The notes under the pieces: model-generated | The model's input: only the letters and a program-made list of their open reading frames with translations | Told to the model about the DNA's origin: nothing | The model's database searches: none | Made by a program: the position numbers and the translations under genes | Shown here: positions 53,286 to 60,447 of the stretch, piece by piece | Layout of the letters: each line of letters opens with the position of its first letter | How positions within the stretch are numbered: position 1 is the first letter of the stretch | NCBI GenBank assembly: GCA_026162565.1 | Contig: JAOEIQ010000006.1 | Coordinates: forward strand, 62,001-126,000 | Direction: 5' to 3' | Source of the DNA: Flavobacteriaceae bacterium NBU2973 | Lineage (GTDB): Bacteria; Bacteroidota; Bacteroidia; Flavobacteriales; Flavobacteriaceae | Length of the DNA: 64,000 nucleotides

Positions 53286-53457
53286 TATTATAACGCGCTA
53301 TAATTTCCTGTTTGAAGCTTTCAACTCTTTTTAACTCTTCTTGAATAAACTTACTACGCTCGGCAGCGATTCTATATTTTTCTGCTATCAACTCTCTATT
53401 AGTCATTGGAGTATTTTGCAAATTATTTAAACCTTCATTATTCAGTTTTTTTTTCAT
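53278..53457 (-). CDS. 59-residue coiled-coil small protein
   Basis: A frame of 59 codons from ATG at 53457 to TAG. The product is charged and helical (NRELIAEKYRIAAERSKFIQ, then EELKRVESFKQEIIAR) with heptad-like spacing, suggesting a coiled coil. The stop lies inside the end of the convergent nitroreductase gene, which argues that this frame is under selection. No recognised family. Confidence 0.55.
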   Translation of the reverse strand: MKKKLNNEGLNNLQNTPMTNRELIAEKYRIAAERSKFIQEELKRVESFKQEIIARYNIK

Positions 53458-53554
53458 AATTACTGTATTAAAAAATTAATTAAGAAGACTAAAAAAATGG
53501 TAGACTAGAAGGGTTGTAAGTTAATTAAATATACAAAAAAGAAAATATAGTGCT

Positions 53555-53582
53555 AAAAAAAGCCTCTCAAATTGAGAGGCTT
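53555..53582 (-). terminator. Terminator after the rhodanese lipoprotein gene
   Basis: AGCCTCTCAA and TTGAGAGGCT form a tight hairpin; on the minus strand it is followed by seven T, a classic intrinsic terminator just beyond the stop at 53588. Confidence 0.75.
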
Positions 53583-53587
53583 AACAT

Positions 53588-53986
53588 TTATAATTCCTTT
53601 TTAATTTCAAACCCTTTATGCTTCCATTTAGAGATTCCACCCTCTAAATCATAGATTTTCACAAAACCAGCCTCTTTCATTTTTTTGGCACATTTAGCGC
53701 TTCTTCCACCAGATTTACAATACAGTACAACAGGTTTCTCTTTATCTAACTTTGTTATATCCTTATCAAAAGTTGGCGAATTAAAGTCTATATTTTGAGA
53801 CTTCTCAATATAACCTTCACTATACTCTTTAGGTGATCTAACATCTACTAATTGTACATCGTCTAGTTCGAGTAAGGTTTGCATTTCTTCTGTAGAAACA
53901 ACTTTTATTTCTCCTTCGGTTTCATTGTAACAGCTTGTAAAAACAAGTGTGAGACAAAGTAATAATGTAAAAGATAATTTTTTCAT
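53588..53986 (-). CDS. Rhodanese-domain lipoprotein
   Basis: 132 residues from MKKLSFTLLLCLTLVFTSCY, with lipobox VFTSC. A longer frame upstream overlaps the previous gene and is rejected. A single rhodanese domain: QLVDVRSPKEYSEGYIEKSQ and the active-site loop YCKSGGRSAKCA, with catalytic Cys. It would act in the periplasm on sulfane sulfur. Located two bases after the stop of the cytoplasmic rhodanese gene. Confidence 0.85.
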   Translation of the reverse strand: MKKLSFTLLLCLTLVFTSCYNETEGEIKVVSTEEMQTLLELDDVQLVDVRSPKEYSEGYIEKSQNIDFNSPTFDKDITKLDKEKPVVLYCKSGGRSAKCAKKMKEAGFVKIYDLEGGISKWKHKGFEIKKEL

Positions 53987-53988
53987 AT

Positions 53989-54306
53989 TTATTTGATTGA
54001 TGATGTTTCTCCTTGCCATTTACTGAAGCCTCCCATTAAATTATAAGTGTTTTCAAATCCAAGCTGATTCATCACAGCACACGCTTGACCACTTCTCCCT
54101 CCAGCTTTACAATACACATAATAGTTTTTAGATTTATCTAATTTATCAACTTCATAGATAAATCCTTGGCCTTTATAAATATCAATATGTATGGCATTTG
54201 GTATGATTCCTTGATCAACTTCTTCTTGTGTTCTAACGTCTAAAATAACTGCATTAGTATCTGAAGTAAGTTGTTTGGACCAATCTTCTTGAGTTAAATC
54301 TGCCAT
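53989..54306 (-). CDS. Cytoplasmic rhodanese-domain protein
   Basis: 105 residues, no signal. Rhodanese fold with NAVILDVRTQEEVDQGIIPN and the active-site loop YCKAGGRSGQAC. It resembles the lipoprotein encoded next, so the pair is a duplication with one copy exported. A -7 box is 20 bases upstream of its start. Confidence 0.87.
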   Translation of the reverse strand: MADLTQEDWSKQLTSDTNAVILDVRTQEEVDQGIIPNAIHIDIYKGQGFIYEVDKLDKSKNYYVYCKAGGRSGQACAVMNQLGFENTYNLMGGFSKWQGETSSIK

Positions 54307-54326
54307 AATAATGAGTTGATGTTAAA

Positions 54327-54334
54327 CAAAATTA
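54327..54334 (-). promoter_or_regulatory. -7 box (TAATTTTG) of the rhodanese pair
   Basis: CAAAATTA on the plus strand reads TAATTTTG on the minus strand, a TAnnTTTG match at a normal distance from the start codon. Confidence 0.4.
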
Positions 54335-54363
54335 ACATTTCTTTATGAATATAGACGTAAAAA

Positions 54364-54397
54364 ACTCCAAAGTGTTACAAAACTTTGGAGTTTTTTT
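54364..54397 (-). terminator. Bidirectional-looking terminator after the thioredoxin-like gene
   Basis: ACTCCAAAGT (54364-54373) pairs with ACTTTGGAGT (54382-54391), with A/T-runs on both sides. Positioned just past the stop of the gene at 54417. Confidence 0.7.
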
Positions 54398-54416
54398 ATA
54401 ATTTTTAATAAAAATT

Positions 54417-55031
54417 TTAAACCTTTATAGAACAACCGATAGCTCTGGTTTCTTTTTGTTTAATCTCTTTTCCATCAATAAGAGCATCAACAGCATCTTC
54501 AACATACTTTGTTTTCACCAAGGAAGCATCTTTGTAATTATCATCTATTCCACCAATATATTTTACCTCATTTCCTTTTTTAGTTTTTTCTAAAATGTAA
54601 ATATGTGGCGTTTTAGTAGCTCCATATTGCGGATAAATTTTCTGACCTTTATCCATTAAATACGGAAACGTAAATCCCTTTTCTTTAGCTCTTACTTTCA
54701 TAGCCTCCATATTATCTCCTGGTTTAACATCCGTATTATTTGGCATAATTGCGATAACTGGATAACCTTGAGATGCATACTTTTTATTTAAAGCTTCAAT
54801 TCTATCCTCGTAAGCAACGGCATAAGGACACGTGTTACATGTAAACACTACGATAAAACCTTTGGCATCTTTGAAATCTGCTAAAGAAACCATGTTACCA
54901 TCTATGTTTTCTAAACTAAAATCGGTAGCAATGTCACCAATTTTATAGCCATTACCTTCGCCAATATTTGTAAATGCTGATAAACTTACAATAGCAATCA
55001 ATGCAAATAGTTTTTTTAATGTTTTTTTCAT
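54417..55031 (-). CDS. Secreted thioredoxin-family (redoxin) protein
   Basis: 204 residues with signal peptide MKKTLKKLFALIAIVSLSAF. A redoxin/AhpC-TSA-like fold with GDIATDFSLENIDGNMVSLA and the active-site FTCNTCPYAVAYEDR (CxxC). A late PHIYILEK gives the cis-Pro region (KTPHIYIL). It resembles 'thioredoxin family protein' members that keep CNTCPY rather than WCGPC. Six bases after the TlpA-like gene, so one unit. Confidence 0.87.
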   Translation of the reverse strand: MKKTLKKLFALIAIVSLSAFTNIGEGNGYKIGDIATDFSLENIDGNMVSLADFKDAKGFIVVFTCNTCPYAVAYEDRIEALNKKYASQGYPVIAIMPNNTDVKPGDNMEAMKVRAKEKGFTFPYLMDKGQKIYPQYGATKTPHIYILEKTKKGNEVKYIGGIDDNYKDASLVKTKYVEDAVDALIDGKEIKQKETRAIGCSIKV

Positions 55032-55036
55032 CTTTG

Positions 55037-55561
55037 TTATTTTAAAATTGTTAGTAATTCGTTTTCTAATTCTTCGTAGTCAAATGAACGCTCATAAAAT
55101 TTACGCTCTTCAGAATTGTAAATAATAGTAGCTGGAATAGCTCCAGACCAATCTTTATTTATAGCTGGTATCCATTTGTTTTGATCTGGATCATCGAAAG
55201 CAATAACTCTAGATTGTAAGTTGTGTTTGATTATAAAAGGTTTTAACTTCTTTTCGTAGTGCCTTGGAAAGTCGAGGCTTACTAAAACCACTTCTACATT
55301 TTTATCTTTAAAATTCTTATTTAATTGTTCAAAATAGGGTAATTCTTTTACACATGGAGCACACCAAGTAGCCCAAAAATTAATCACATACGTTTTATTA
55401 TCCTCTTTATTTAAAAATGGTTTAAGTCCATCATAATCATAAATTTCTAAATCTTTTACAACTTCAGATGTGTCAACAACAGCAATAATTTCTTTTTTTT
55501 TAGACACATCATTCTTACAAGAAAATGATAAAACTATCAATAATAGAACTAATTTTTTCAT
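55037..55561 (-). CDS. TlpA-like thioredoxin lipoprotein
   Basis: 174 residues. The lipobox is LSFSCKND. A TlpA/ResA-type domain carries the active site INFWATWCAPCVKELPYFEQ and the cis-Pro segment GAIPATIIYNSEER. Such proteins reduce apocytochrome c thiols or other periplasmic disulfides. First gene of the pair. Divergent from the MarR gene, whose operator lies in the gap. Confidence 0.9.
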   Translation of the reverse strand: MKKLVLLLIVLSFSCKNDVSKKKEIIAVVDTSEVVKDLEIYDYDGLKPFLNKEDNKTYVINFWATWCAPCVKELPYFEQLNKNFKDKNVEVVLVSLDFPRHYEKKLKPFIIKHNLQSRVIAFDDPDQNKWIPAINKDWSGAIPATIIYNSEERKFYERSFDYEELENELLTILK

Positions 55562-55668
55562 CCTATAAAAATACTAATTAGAGCCAGAGTGAGGAACTCT
55601 TTAACAGAACTTTAAAAAACCATTTATCAAAAAGTTCTAAAAAACAATAGTTTATATGAAAAAACTAT

Positions 55669-55698
55669 TACATTTGTATATACAACAGTTGTATGTAC
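55669..55698 (+). promoter_or_regulatory. -7 box and palindromic operator of the MarR gene
   Basis: TACATTTG (55669-55676) is a perfect TAnnTTTG element. Its last base begins a palindrome: GTATATACAAC (55676-55686), central A, and GTTGTATGTAC (55688-55698), ten of eleven positions matching. It ends four bases before the ATG, so a bound dimer would block both initiation and translation start. Autoregulation is inferred. Confidence 0.65.
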
Positions 55699-55702
55699 AT
55701 GT

Positions 55703-56155
55703 ATGAGTATTGAAGACGATTTAAAAACTAACAAAAAATTAAATCTTTCAAAAAAGAGTATAATTAATTTAATGTACACAGGCAATTTTGTGTTAAACGA
55801 AATAAATAAAACTCTTAAACCATTTAGCCTTACAAATCAGCAATACAATGTATTACGAATTTTAAGAGGTCAAAATAAAAAGAAAATCATGCTCTCTGAA
55901 ATTCAAGAGCGCATGATAAACAAAAACAGTAATACAACTAGGTTGATTGATAAGCTCATTGAAAAAGAATATGTTACTCGTTCGATCAATAAAACTAATA
56001 GACGTAAAATTAATATTGCTATTACTAACAAAGGAATAGATTTTTTAAAAGAAATTGATCCCTTAATTGATAGTTTAGAAAAAAGTATTATAAAGAATTT
56101 AAAAAAAGAAGAATTGTTAACCCTAAACGAAATCTTAGAAAAGACGAGACATTAA
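55703..56155 (+). CDS. MarR-family transcriptional regulator
   Basis: 150 residues. Winged-helix layout: FVLNEINKTLKPFSLTNQQY, NVLRILRGQNKKKIMLSEIQ (HTH helix 2 region), NSNTTRLIDKLIEKEYVTRS (recognition helix) and the wing NKTNRRKINIAITNKG. The C-terminal helix is for dimerisation. MarR proteins usually repress nearby redox or efflux genes; the divergent thioredoxin-like genes are candidates. No ligand can be predicted. Confidence 0.88.
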   Translation: MSIEDDLKTNKKLNLSKKSIINLMYTGNFVLNEINKTLKPFSLTNQQYNVLRILRGQNKKKIMLSEIQERMINKNSNTTRLIDKLIEKEYVTRSINKTNRRKINIAITNKGIDFLKEIDPLIDSLEKSIIKNLKKEELLTLNEILEKTRH

Positions 56156-56213
56156 TAGCAATTTTTTCCTAATTACTCAATGATTAATAGCAAACTAACT
56201 AAAGTAATTAGCT

Positions 56214-56244
56214 AAACTTCCGTTCTCCCTACGAACGGAAGTTT
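56214..56244 (+). terminator. Intrinsic terminator after the MarR gene
   Basis: AAACTTCCGTTC pairs with GAACGGAAGTTT (12 base pairs) around a seven-base loop, then TTATTTT. It isolates the MarR gene from the trp promoter. The rest of the 343-base gap (56156-56498) holds the trp promoter, leader peptide and attenuator. Confidence 0.8.
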
Positions 56245-56257
56245 TATTTTAAAATAA

Positions 56258-56289
56258 TTTGAATTTTAAAAAATACCTTTCTATATTTG
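56258..56289 (+). promoter_or_regulatory. trp operon promoter
   Basis: TTTG at 56258-56261 and TATATTTG at 56282-56289 with a 20-base spacer match the Bacteroidota promoter (TTTG, 17-23 bases, TAnnTTTG). Transcription should start close to the leader ATG at 56302, so the leader message is very short upstream of its start codon. Confidence 0.75.
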
Positions 56290-56301
56290 AATCAATAAAA
56301 A

Positions 56302-56349
56302 ATGAAAACAAACTTTAATCATACTTGGTGGTGGAATTCTCGAAACTAA
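56302..56349 (+). CDS. trpL: trp leader peptide with three Trp codons
   Basis: Reads MKTNFNHTWWWNSRN then TAA (15 residues). Three consecutive TGG codons at 56326-56334 are highly unlikely by chance and mark this as a Trp-sensing leader. It starts just after the trp promoter and ends 42 bases before the terminator hairpin. Ribosome stalling here at low charged tRNA-Trp would alter RNA folding downstream. Well below the size of annotated genes. Confidence 0.85.
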   Translation: MKTNFNHTWWWNSRN

Positions 56350-56417
56350 AATTCGTGAAACTCCTAGTATATTAAACTTAAATATCAAAAGGCTTGTCAT
56401 TCACGACAAGCCTTTTT
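56337..56417 (+). promoter_or_regulatory. trp transcription attenuator
   Basis: Hairpin 1:2 forms between TTCTCGAA (56337-56344) and TTCGTGAA (56352-56359) with one T-T mismatch. The terminator pairs GGCTTGTC (56391-56398) with GACAAGCC (56405-56412), followed by five T. An alternative pairing of TCGTGAA (56353-56359) with TTCACGA (56400-56406) uses the terminator loop and two bases of its stem, so it could act as antiterminator, though this competition looks weak. A ribosome stalled on the Trp codons would cover the 5' arm of hairpin 1:2. Confidence 0.75.
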
Positions 56418-56498
56418 CTTTATTCTGAACTTGTTTCAGAATCTAAAGAAAGTGATTAAAAAGCTTTATGAGAGATACTGAAAATAAATTCAGCATAA

Positions 56499-57905
56499 AT
56501 GAAAACTTTTAACCTAAATACAAACTTTAAAAAAATACTAACAGACACTATTACGCCTGTTACTGTTTATTATAAAATACGTGATAAGTTTCCAAATAGT
56601 ATTTTACTAGAAAGTGGCGATTATCACCAAAACCATAAAAACTTTTCTTACATATGCTGCAATCCTATTGCAACATTTAAAGTTGAAAATGAAGTCATAT
56701 CTCAAAGTTTTCCCGATGGAAGTTCTTCGGAAATACCAATTACTGAGTCGGTAAATGTTGTTGATGAGATTTATAATTTCACAAAGCGCTTCAACACCAA
56801 TTCTGAAGAAAACTTTAAATTTATAAACAATGGCATTTTTGGATACACAGCCTACAATGCCGTAAGATATTTTGAAGATGTAGAGATTTCTAGAAAGGAT
56901 AATTCAGTAGAAATTCCAGATATATATTATGCGGTTTATCAAAATATTATTGCCATAAATCATTTTAAAAATGAAGCTTACATTTTTGCACATTGCCCAG
57001 AAGGCGCACAAAGTAATGTAGAAGAAATCGATAAACTTATCAATGTTCAAAATTTCGCATCATTTAACTTTAATTCTAAAGGAGATATTTCATCCAATCT
57101 AACCGATGAGGAGTTTTTAGAACATGTAGATTTAGCAAAAAAGCATTGCGCTCGTGGTGATGTATTTCAACTCGTGTTATCAAGACGTTTTTCTCAAGAA
57201 TTTTCTGGTGATGACTTTAATGTGTATCGAGCTTTGAGAAGCATCAATCCATCACCTTACCTATTCTATTTCGATTATGGAAGCTTTAAAATTTTTGGCA
57301 GCTCTCCAGAAGCACAATTAATTGTTACGGATGGTTTGGCAGAAATCCATCCAATCGCAGGAACTTTCAAACGCACTGGTGATGACAAAAAAGATGCTAT
57401 TCTCGCTGAAGAATTAGTAAATGACGAAAAGGAAAACGCAGAACACGTGATGCTGGTAGACTTGGCAAGAAATGATTTAAGTCGAAATGGAAATCAAGTA
57501 AAAGTAGAAACCTACAGAGAAGTACAGTTTTTCTCTCATGTAATCCATTTGGTAAGTAAGGTAACTGGAAAGAAACATGAAGCGACTTCAACTATGCAAG
57601 TTGTAGCTGATACTTTTCCCGCAGGTACTTTGAGTGGTGCTCCAAAGCATAGAGCCATGCAACTGATTGAGCAATATGAAAAAACCAGTCGTGGCTATTA
57701 TGGTGGAGCAATAGGATTCATGGATTTTGAAGGTAATTTTAATCACGCTATTATGATTAGAACCTTCTTAAGTAAAGATTACAAACTTAACTGGCAAGCT
57801 GGAGCTGGTTTAGTCTCTAGATCTAATCCTGAAAGCGAAAAACAAGAAGTATACAATAAACTAGGTGCCTTAAATAAAGCGATTGAATTGGCGAATGAGA
57901 TATGA
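56499..57905 (+). CDS. trpE: Anthranilate synthase component I (TrpE)
   Basis: 468 residues, the usual length. The N-terminal Trp-feedback site is LLESGDYHQNHKNFSYICCN. Chorismate-binding motifs: VFQLVLSRRFSQEF, INPSPYLFYFDYGSFKIFGSS split at the loop, IHPIAGTFKRTGD, and LSGAPKHRAMQLIEQYE. Converts chorismate to anthranilate with ammonia from TrpG. First gene of the operon, after the attenuator. A REP-like repeat separates it from trpG. Confidence 0.95.
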   Translation: MKTFNLNTNFKKILTDTITPVTVYYKIRDKFPNSILLESGDYHQNHKNFSYICCNPIATFKVENEVISQSFPDGSSSEIPITESVNVVDEIYNFTKRFNTNSEENFKFINNGIFGYTAYNAVRYFEDVEISRKDNSVEIPDIYYAVYQNIIAINHFKNEAYIFAHCPEGAQSNVEEIDKLINVQNFASFNFNSKGDISSNLTDEEFLEHVDLAKKHCARGDVFQLVLSRRFSQEFSGDDFNVYRALRSINPSPYLFYFDYGSFKIFGSSPEAQLIVTDGLAEIHPIAGTFKRTGDDKKDAILAEELVNDEKENAEHVMLVDLARNDLSRNGNQVKVETYREVQFFSHVIHLVSKVTGKKHEATSTMQVVADTFPAGTLSGAPKHRAMQLIEQYEKTSRGYYGGAIGFMDFEGNFNHAIMIRTFLSKDYKLNWQAGAGLVSRSNPESEKQEVYNKLGALNKAIELANEI

Positions 57906-57909
57906 ATTT

Positions 57910-57981
57910 GTCATTCCTGCGCAGGCAGGAATCCATAATAATAAAGAAGTTTAATTAAAAAGATTCCCGTTTTCACGGGAA
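57910..57981 (+). repeat. Composite REP-like repeat between trpE and trpG
   Basis: Starts GTCATTCCTGCGCAGGCAGGA (a palindrome, CCTGCGCAGG core) and ends in the hairpin TTCCCGT-TTTC-ACGGGAA (57964-57981), six bases before the trpG ATG. The hairpin may influence trpG translation initiation. Confidence 0.75.
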
Positions 57982-57987
57982 GTGAAC

Positions 57988-58554
57988 ATGAAAAGAGTTT
58001 TAGTCATAGATAATTACGACAGTTTCACCTATAATCTGGTGCACTATCTAGAAGATTTAGATTGCGAAGTCACTGTTAAGAGAAACGATAAACTAACATT
58101 AGAAGAGGTTGATGCTTTTGACAAAATCGTATTGTCTCCAGGTCCAGGAATACCTGATGAAGCTGGATTACTAAAAGCTATTATCCAAAAATATGCTCCG
58201 ACAAAAAGCATCCTAGGCGTTTGCCTTGGACAACAGGCTATTGGTGAAGTTTTTGGTGGTGAATTAGAAAATTTAGATACTGTTTTTCACGGTGTTGCTA
58301 CCAATGTAACGTTGTCTGTTGACAATGAGATTTTATTCGAAGGTTTAGATAACACTTTTGAAGTTGGTCGATACCATTCTTGGGTTGTGAGTAACAATTT
58401 ACCAAACAGTTTAGAAGCTACTTCGTTTGATGAAAATGGACAGATTATGTCGCTTCGTCATAAAGTGTATGACGTAAAAGGTGTACAATATCATCCCGAA
58501 TCGGTATTGACACCAAACGGAAAACAAATTTTAAAAAATTGGGTGAATAGTTAA
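57988..58554 (+). CDS. trpG: Anthranilate synthase component II, glutamine amidotransferase (TrpG)
   Basis: 188 residues from ATG at 57988; a GTG two codons earlier (57982) is possible but less likely. Class I glutamine amidotransferase: MKRVLVIDNYDSFTYNLVHY, LSPGPGIPDEAG, the nucleophile Cys in GVCLGQQAIGEVFGG, and the His-Glu pair in YHPESVLTP. It supplies ammonia to TrpE. Only three bases separate it from trpD. Confidence 0.95.
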   Translation: MKRVLVIDNYDSFTYNLVHYLEDLDCEVTVKRNDKLTLEEVDAFDKIVLSPGPGIPDEAGLLKAIIQKYAPTKSILGVCLGQQAIGEVFGGELENLDTVFHGVATNVTLSVDNEILFEGLDNTFEVGRYHSWVVSNNLPNSLEATSFDENGQIMSLRHKVYDVKGVQYHPESVLTPNGKQILKNWVNS

Positions 58555-58557
58555 ACA

Positions 58558-59550
58558 ATGAAAGACGTTTTAAATAGACTTATTGCGCACGAAACCATCT
58601 CAACAGAGGAAGCCAAGCAGATTATTGTTAACATATCTAATGATATGTACAATCCAAGTCAGATTGCTTGTTTTCTTTCAGTTTACATGATGCGCAGTAT
58701 CACCATTGAGGAGCTTCAAGGTTTTAGAGATGCACTTTTAGAGTTGTGTATTCCTATTAATTTAAGTGGTTACAATGCTATTGATATTGTTGGTACAGGT
58801 GGTGACGGTAAAAACACGTTTAATATTTCAACGTTATCATCCTTCATAACTTCAGGTGCTGGTGTACACGTATCCAAACACGGAAACTATGGCGTGTCAT
58901 CTACTTCTGGTTCTTCTAATGTTATGGAACATTTGGGTGTAAAATTTTCAAATGATGAAGGATACTTGAAACGTTGTTTAGATGAAGCAGGAATTTGTAT
59001 CCTACATGCACCTTTGTTTCATCCAGCTATGAAAAATGTAGCGCCAATTCGTAAAGAATTAGGCGTTAAAACGTTTTTCAATATACTAGGTCCAATGGTA
59101 AATCCATCGTTTCCTAAAAGTCAGTTGTTAGGAGTTTTTAGTTTAGAAATATTGCGTTTGTATAGTTTCTTATATCAAAAAACAGATAAAAACTACAATA
59201 TCGTTTTTGCTTTAGATGGCTATGATGAAATTTCTCTTACAGGAAAAGCAAAAATTATTTCTAATCATTCTGAAACCTTATTTTCCCCAGAAGATTTAGG
59301 TGTAAAAGCAGTGAAGCAATCCGATATTTTTGGAGGTAATTCTGTTGAAGAAGCAGCAAATTTATTTCTTGATATTATAAGCGGAAAGGGTTCTGAAGAA
59401 CAAAACAATGTGGTATGCGCAAATGCAGGTTTAGCTATCGCAACCAACAAACAAATATCTCATAAAGACGGATTTGAACTAGCAAAAGAATCACTGTTTA
59501 GTGGTAAGGCAAAAGAAAGTTTAAAGACTTTAATTGAACTAGGTAAATAA
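58558..59550 (+). CDS. trpD: Anthranilate phosphoribosyltransferase (TrpD)
   Basis: 330 residues. The PRPP-binding loop DIVGTGGDGKNTFNIST is at about residues 77-91, followed by VSKHGNYGVSSTSGSSNVME and HPAMKNVAPIRKELGVKTFF. Transfers phosphoribose to anthranilate. Separated from trpG by three bases and from trpC by 111 bases of repeat. Confidence 0.95.
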   Translation: MKDVLNRLIAHETISTEEAKQIIVNISNDMYNPSQIACFLSVYMMRSITIEELQGFRDALLELCIPINLSGYNAIDIVGTGGDGKNTFNISTLSSFITSGAGVHVSKHGNYGVSSTSGSSNVMEHLGVKFSNDEGYLKRCLDEAGICILHAPLFHPAMKNVAPIRKELGVKTFFNILGPMVNPSFPKSQLLGVFSLEILRLYSFLYQKTDKNYNIVFALDGYDEISLTGKAKIISNHSETLFSPEDLGVKAVKQSDIFGGNSVEEAANLFLDIISGKGSEEQNNVVCANAGLAIATNKQISHKDGFELAKESLFSGKAKESLKTLIELGK

Positions 59551-59556
59551 AAATAA

Positions 59557-59650
59557 CGTCACTTCGAGTGATTTTTGAAGTATGAAAAAATCGTATCGAG
59601 AAGTCTTGGTCTCGATACAAAATTCTTAAAGAATTTTACTTGACCTGACG
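59557..59650 (+). repeat. Repeat between trpD and trpC
   Basis: Bounded by CGTCACTTCGAG and CCTGACG, an inverted CGTCA/TGACG pair, with internal inverted arms (AAAATCGTATCGAGA/TCTCGATAC and AAATTCTT/AAGAATTT). Different in sequence from the repeats at the other trp junctions. Confidence 0.65.
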
Positions 59651-59661
59651 ACATAATAAAT

Positions 59662-60447
59662 ATGAATATACTAGATAAAATAGTTATAGATAAGCGAAAA
59701 GAAGTTGAACTTCGTAAATCAGTAATTCCAATTTATCAATTGGAAACTTCAGTATTATTTGAAAGAGATACAAATTCACTTACCAACAGATTGCGAGAGA
59801 GTAAATCTGGAATCATTGCCGAACACAAGCGTCGTTCACCTTCAAAATCAGTTATCAATCAAAATCTTAATGTTCAGGATGTCGCTAAAGGTTATGAAAA
59901 TGCTGGAGTTTGTGGCATGTCTGTATTAACAGATGGTAAATACTTTGGTGGTAGTTTGGACGATTTATTGGTTGCCAGAGCTAGTTGTGATTTACCGCTT
60001 TTAAGAAAGGAATTTATCATTGATAAATACCAAATTATAGAAGCAAAAGCTTATGGTGCAGATGTTATATTGTTGATTGCTGCTATTCTTTCAAGAGATG
60101 AGATTAAGCAATTTTCGGAGCTTGCTAAACAGTTAAATTTAGATGTGCTTTTAGAAGTTCATAACGAAGAAGAACTGCATAAATCCATAATGCCTTCTTT
60201 AGATATGCTAGGTGTGAATAATAGGAACCTAAAAACCTTTGAAGTGAGTTTAGAAACTTCTAAACAATTAAGCCAACTCATCCCAAACGACTTTGTAAAA
60301 GTGTCTGAAAGTGGTATTAGTTTAGTAGAGGCTATAAAAACATTACAGCCTTATGATTATAGAGGCTTTTTAATAGGTGAAAACTTTATGAAAACTGATA
60401 ATCCTGGAGCTTCTGCAACAGGTTTCATAAATGAACTAGAATCATGA
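59662..60447 (+). CDS. trpC: Indole-3-glycerol phosphate synthase (TrpC)
   Basis: 261 residues, a (beta/alpha)8 barrel. Catalytic residues in GIIAEHKRRSPSKSVI (Glu and Lys at about 54-56) and LLRKEFIIDKYQIIEAKAYG. VNNRNLKTFEVSLETSKQL and SESGISLV complete the phosphate site. Closes the indole ring. Its stop overlaps trpF by four bases (ATGA). Confidence 0.95.
   Translation: MNILDKIVIDKRKEVELRKSVIPIYQLETSVLFERDTNSLTNRLRESKSGIIAEHKRRSPSKSVINQNLNVQDVAKGYENAGVCGMSVLTDGKYFGGSLDDLLVARASCDLPLLRKEFIIDKYQIIEAKAYGADVILLIAAILSRDEIKQFSELAKQLNLDVLLEVHNEEELHKSIMPSLDMLGVNNRNLKTFEVSLETSKQLSQLIPNDFVKVSESGISLVEAIKTLQPYDYRGFLIGENFMKTDNPGASATGFINELES

Noticed and set aside
53588-54306. Tandem rhodaneses as a split or frameshifted single gene
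   Set aside because: Each has its own start and a complete active-site loop, and the second has its own lipoprotein signal.
56156-56213. Extra small gene between marR and trp
   Set aside because: No start with a plausible coding frame; the stretch is A/T-rich spacer before the terminator.
56391-56412. The GTCATTCACGAC hairpin before trpE as another REP element
   Set aside because: It resembles REP ends by GTCATT, but its stem is a compact intrinsic terminator with a T-run, placed correctly after a Trp-rich leader; an attenuator explains it better.
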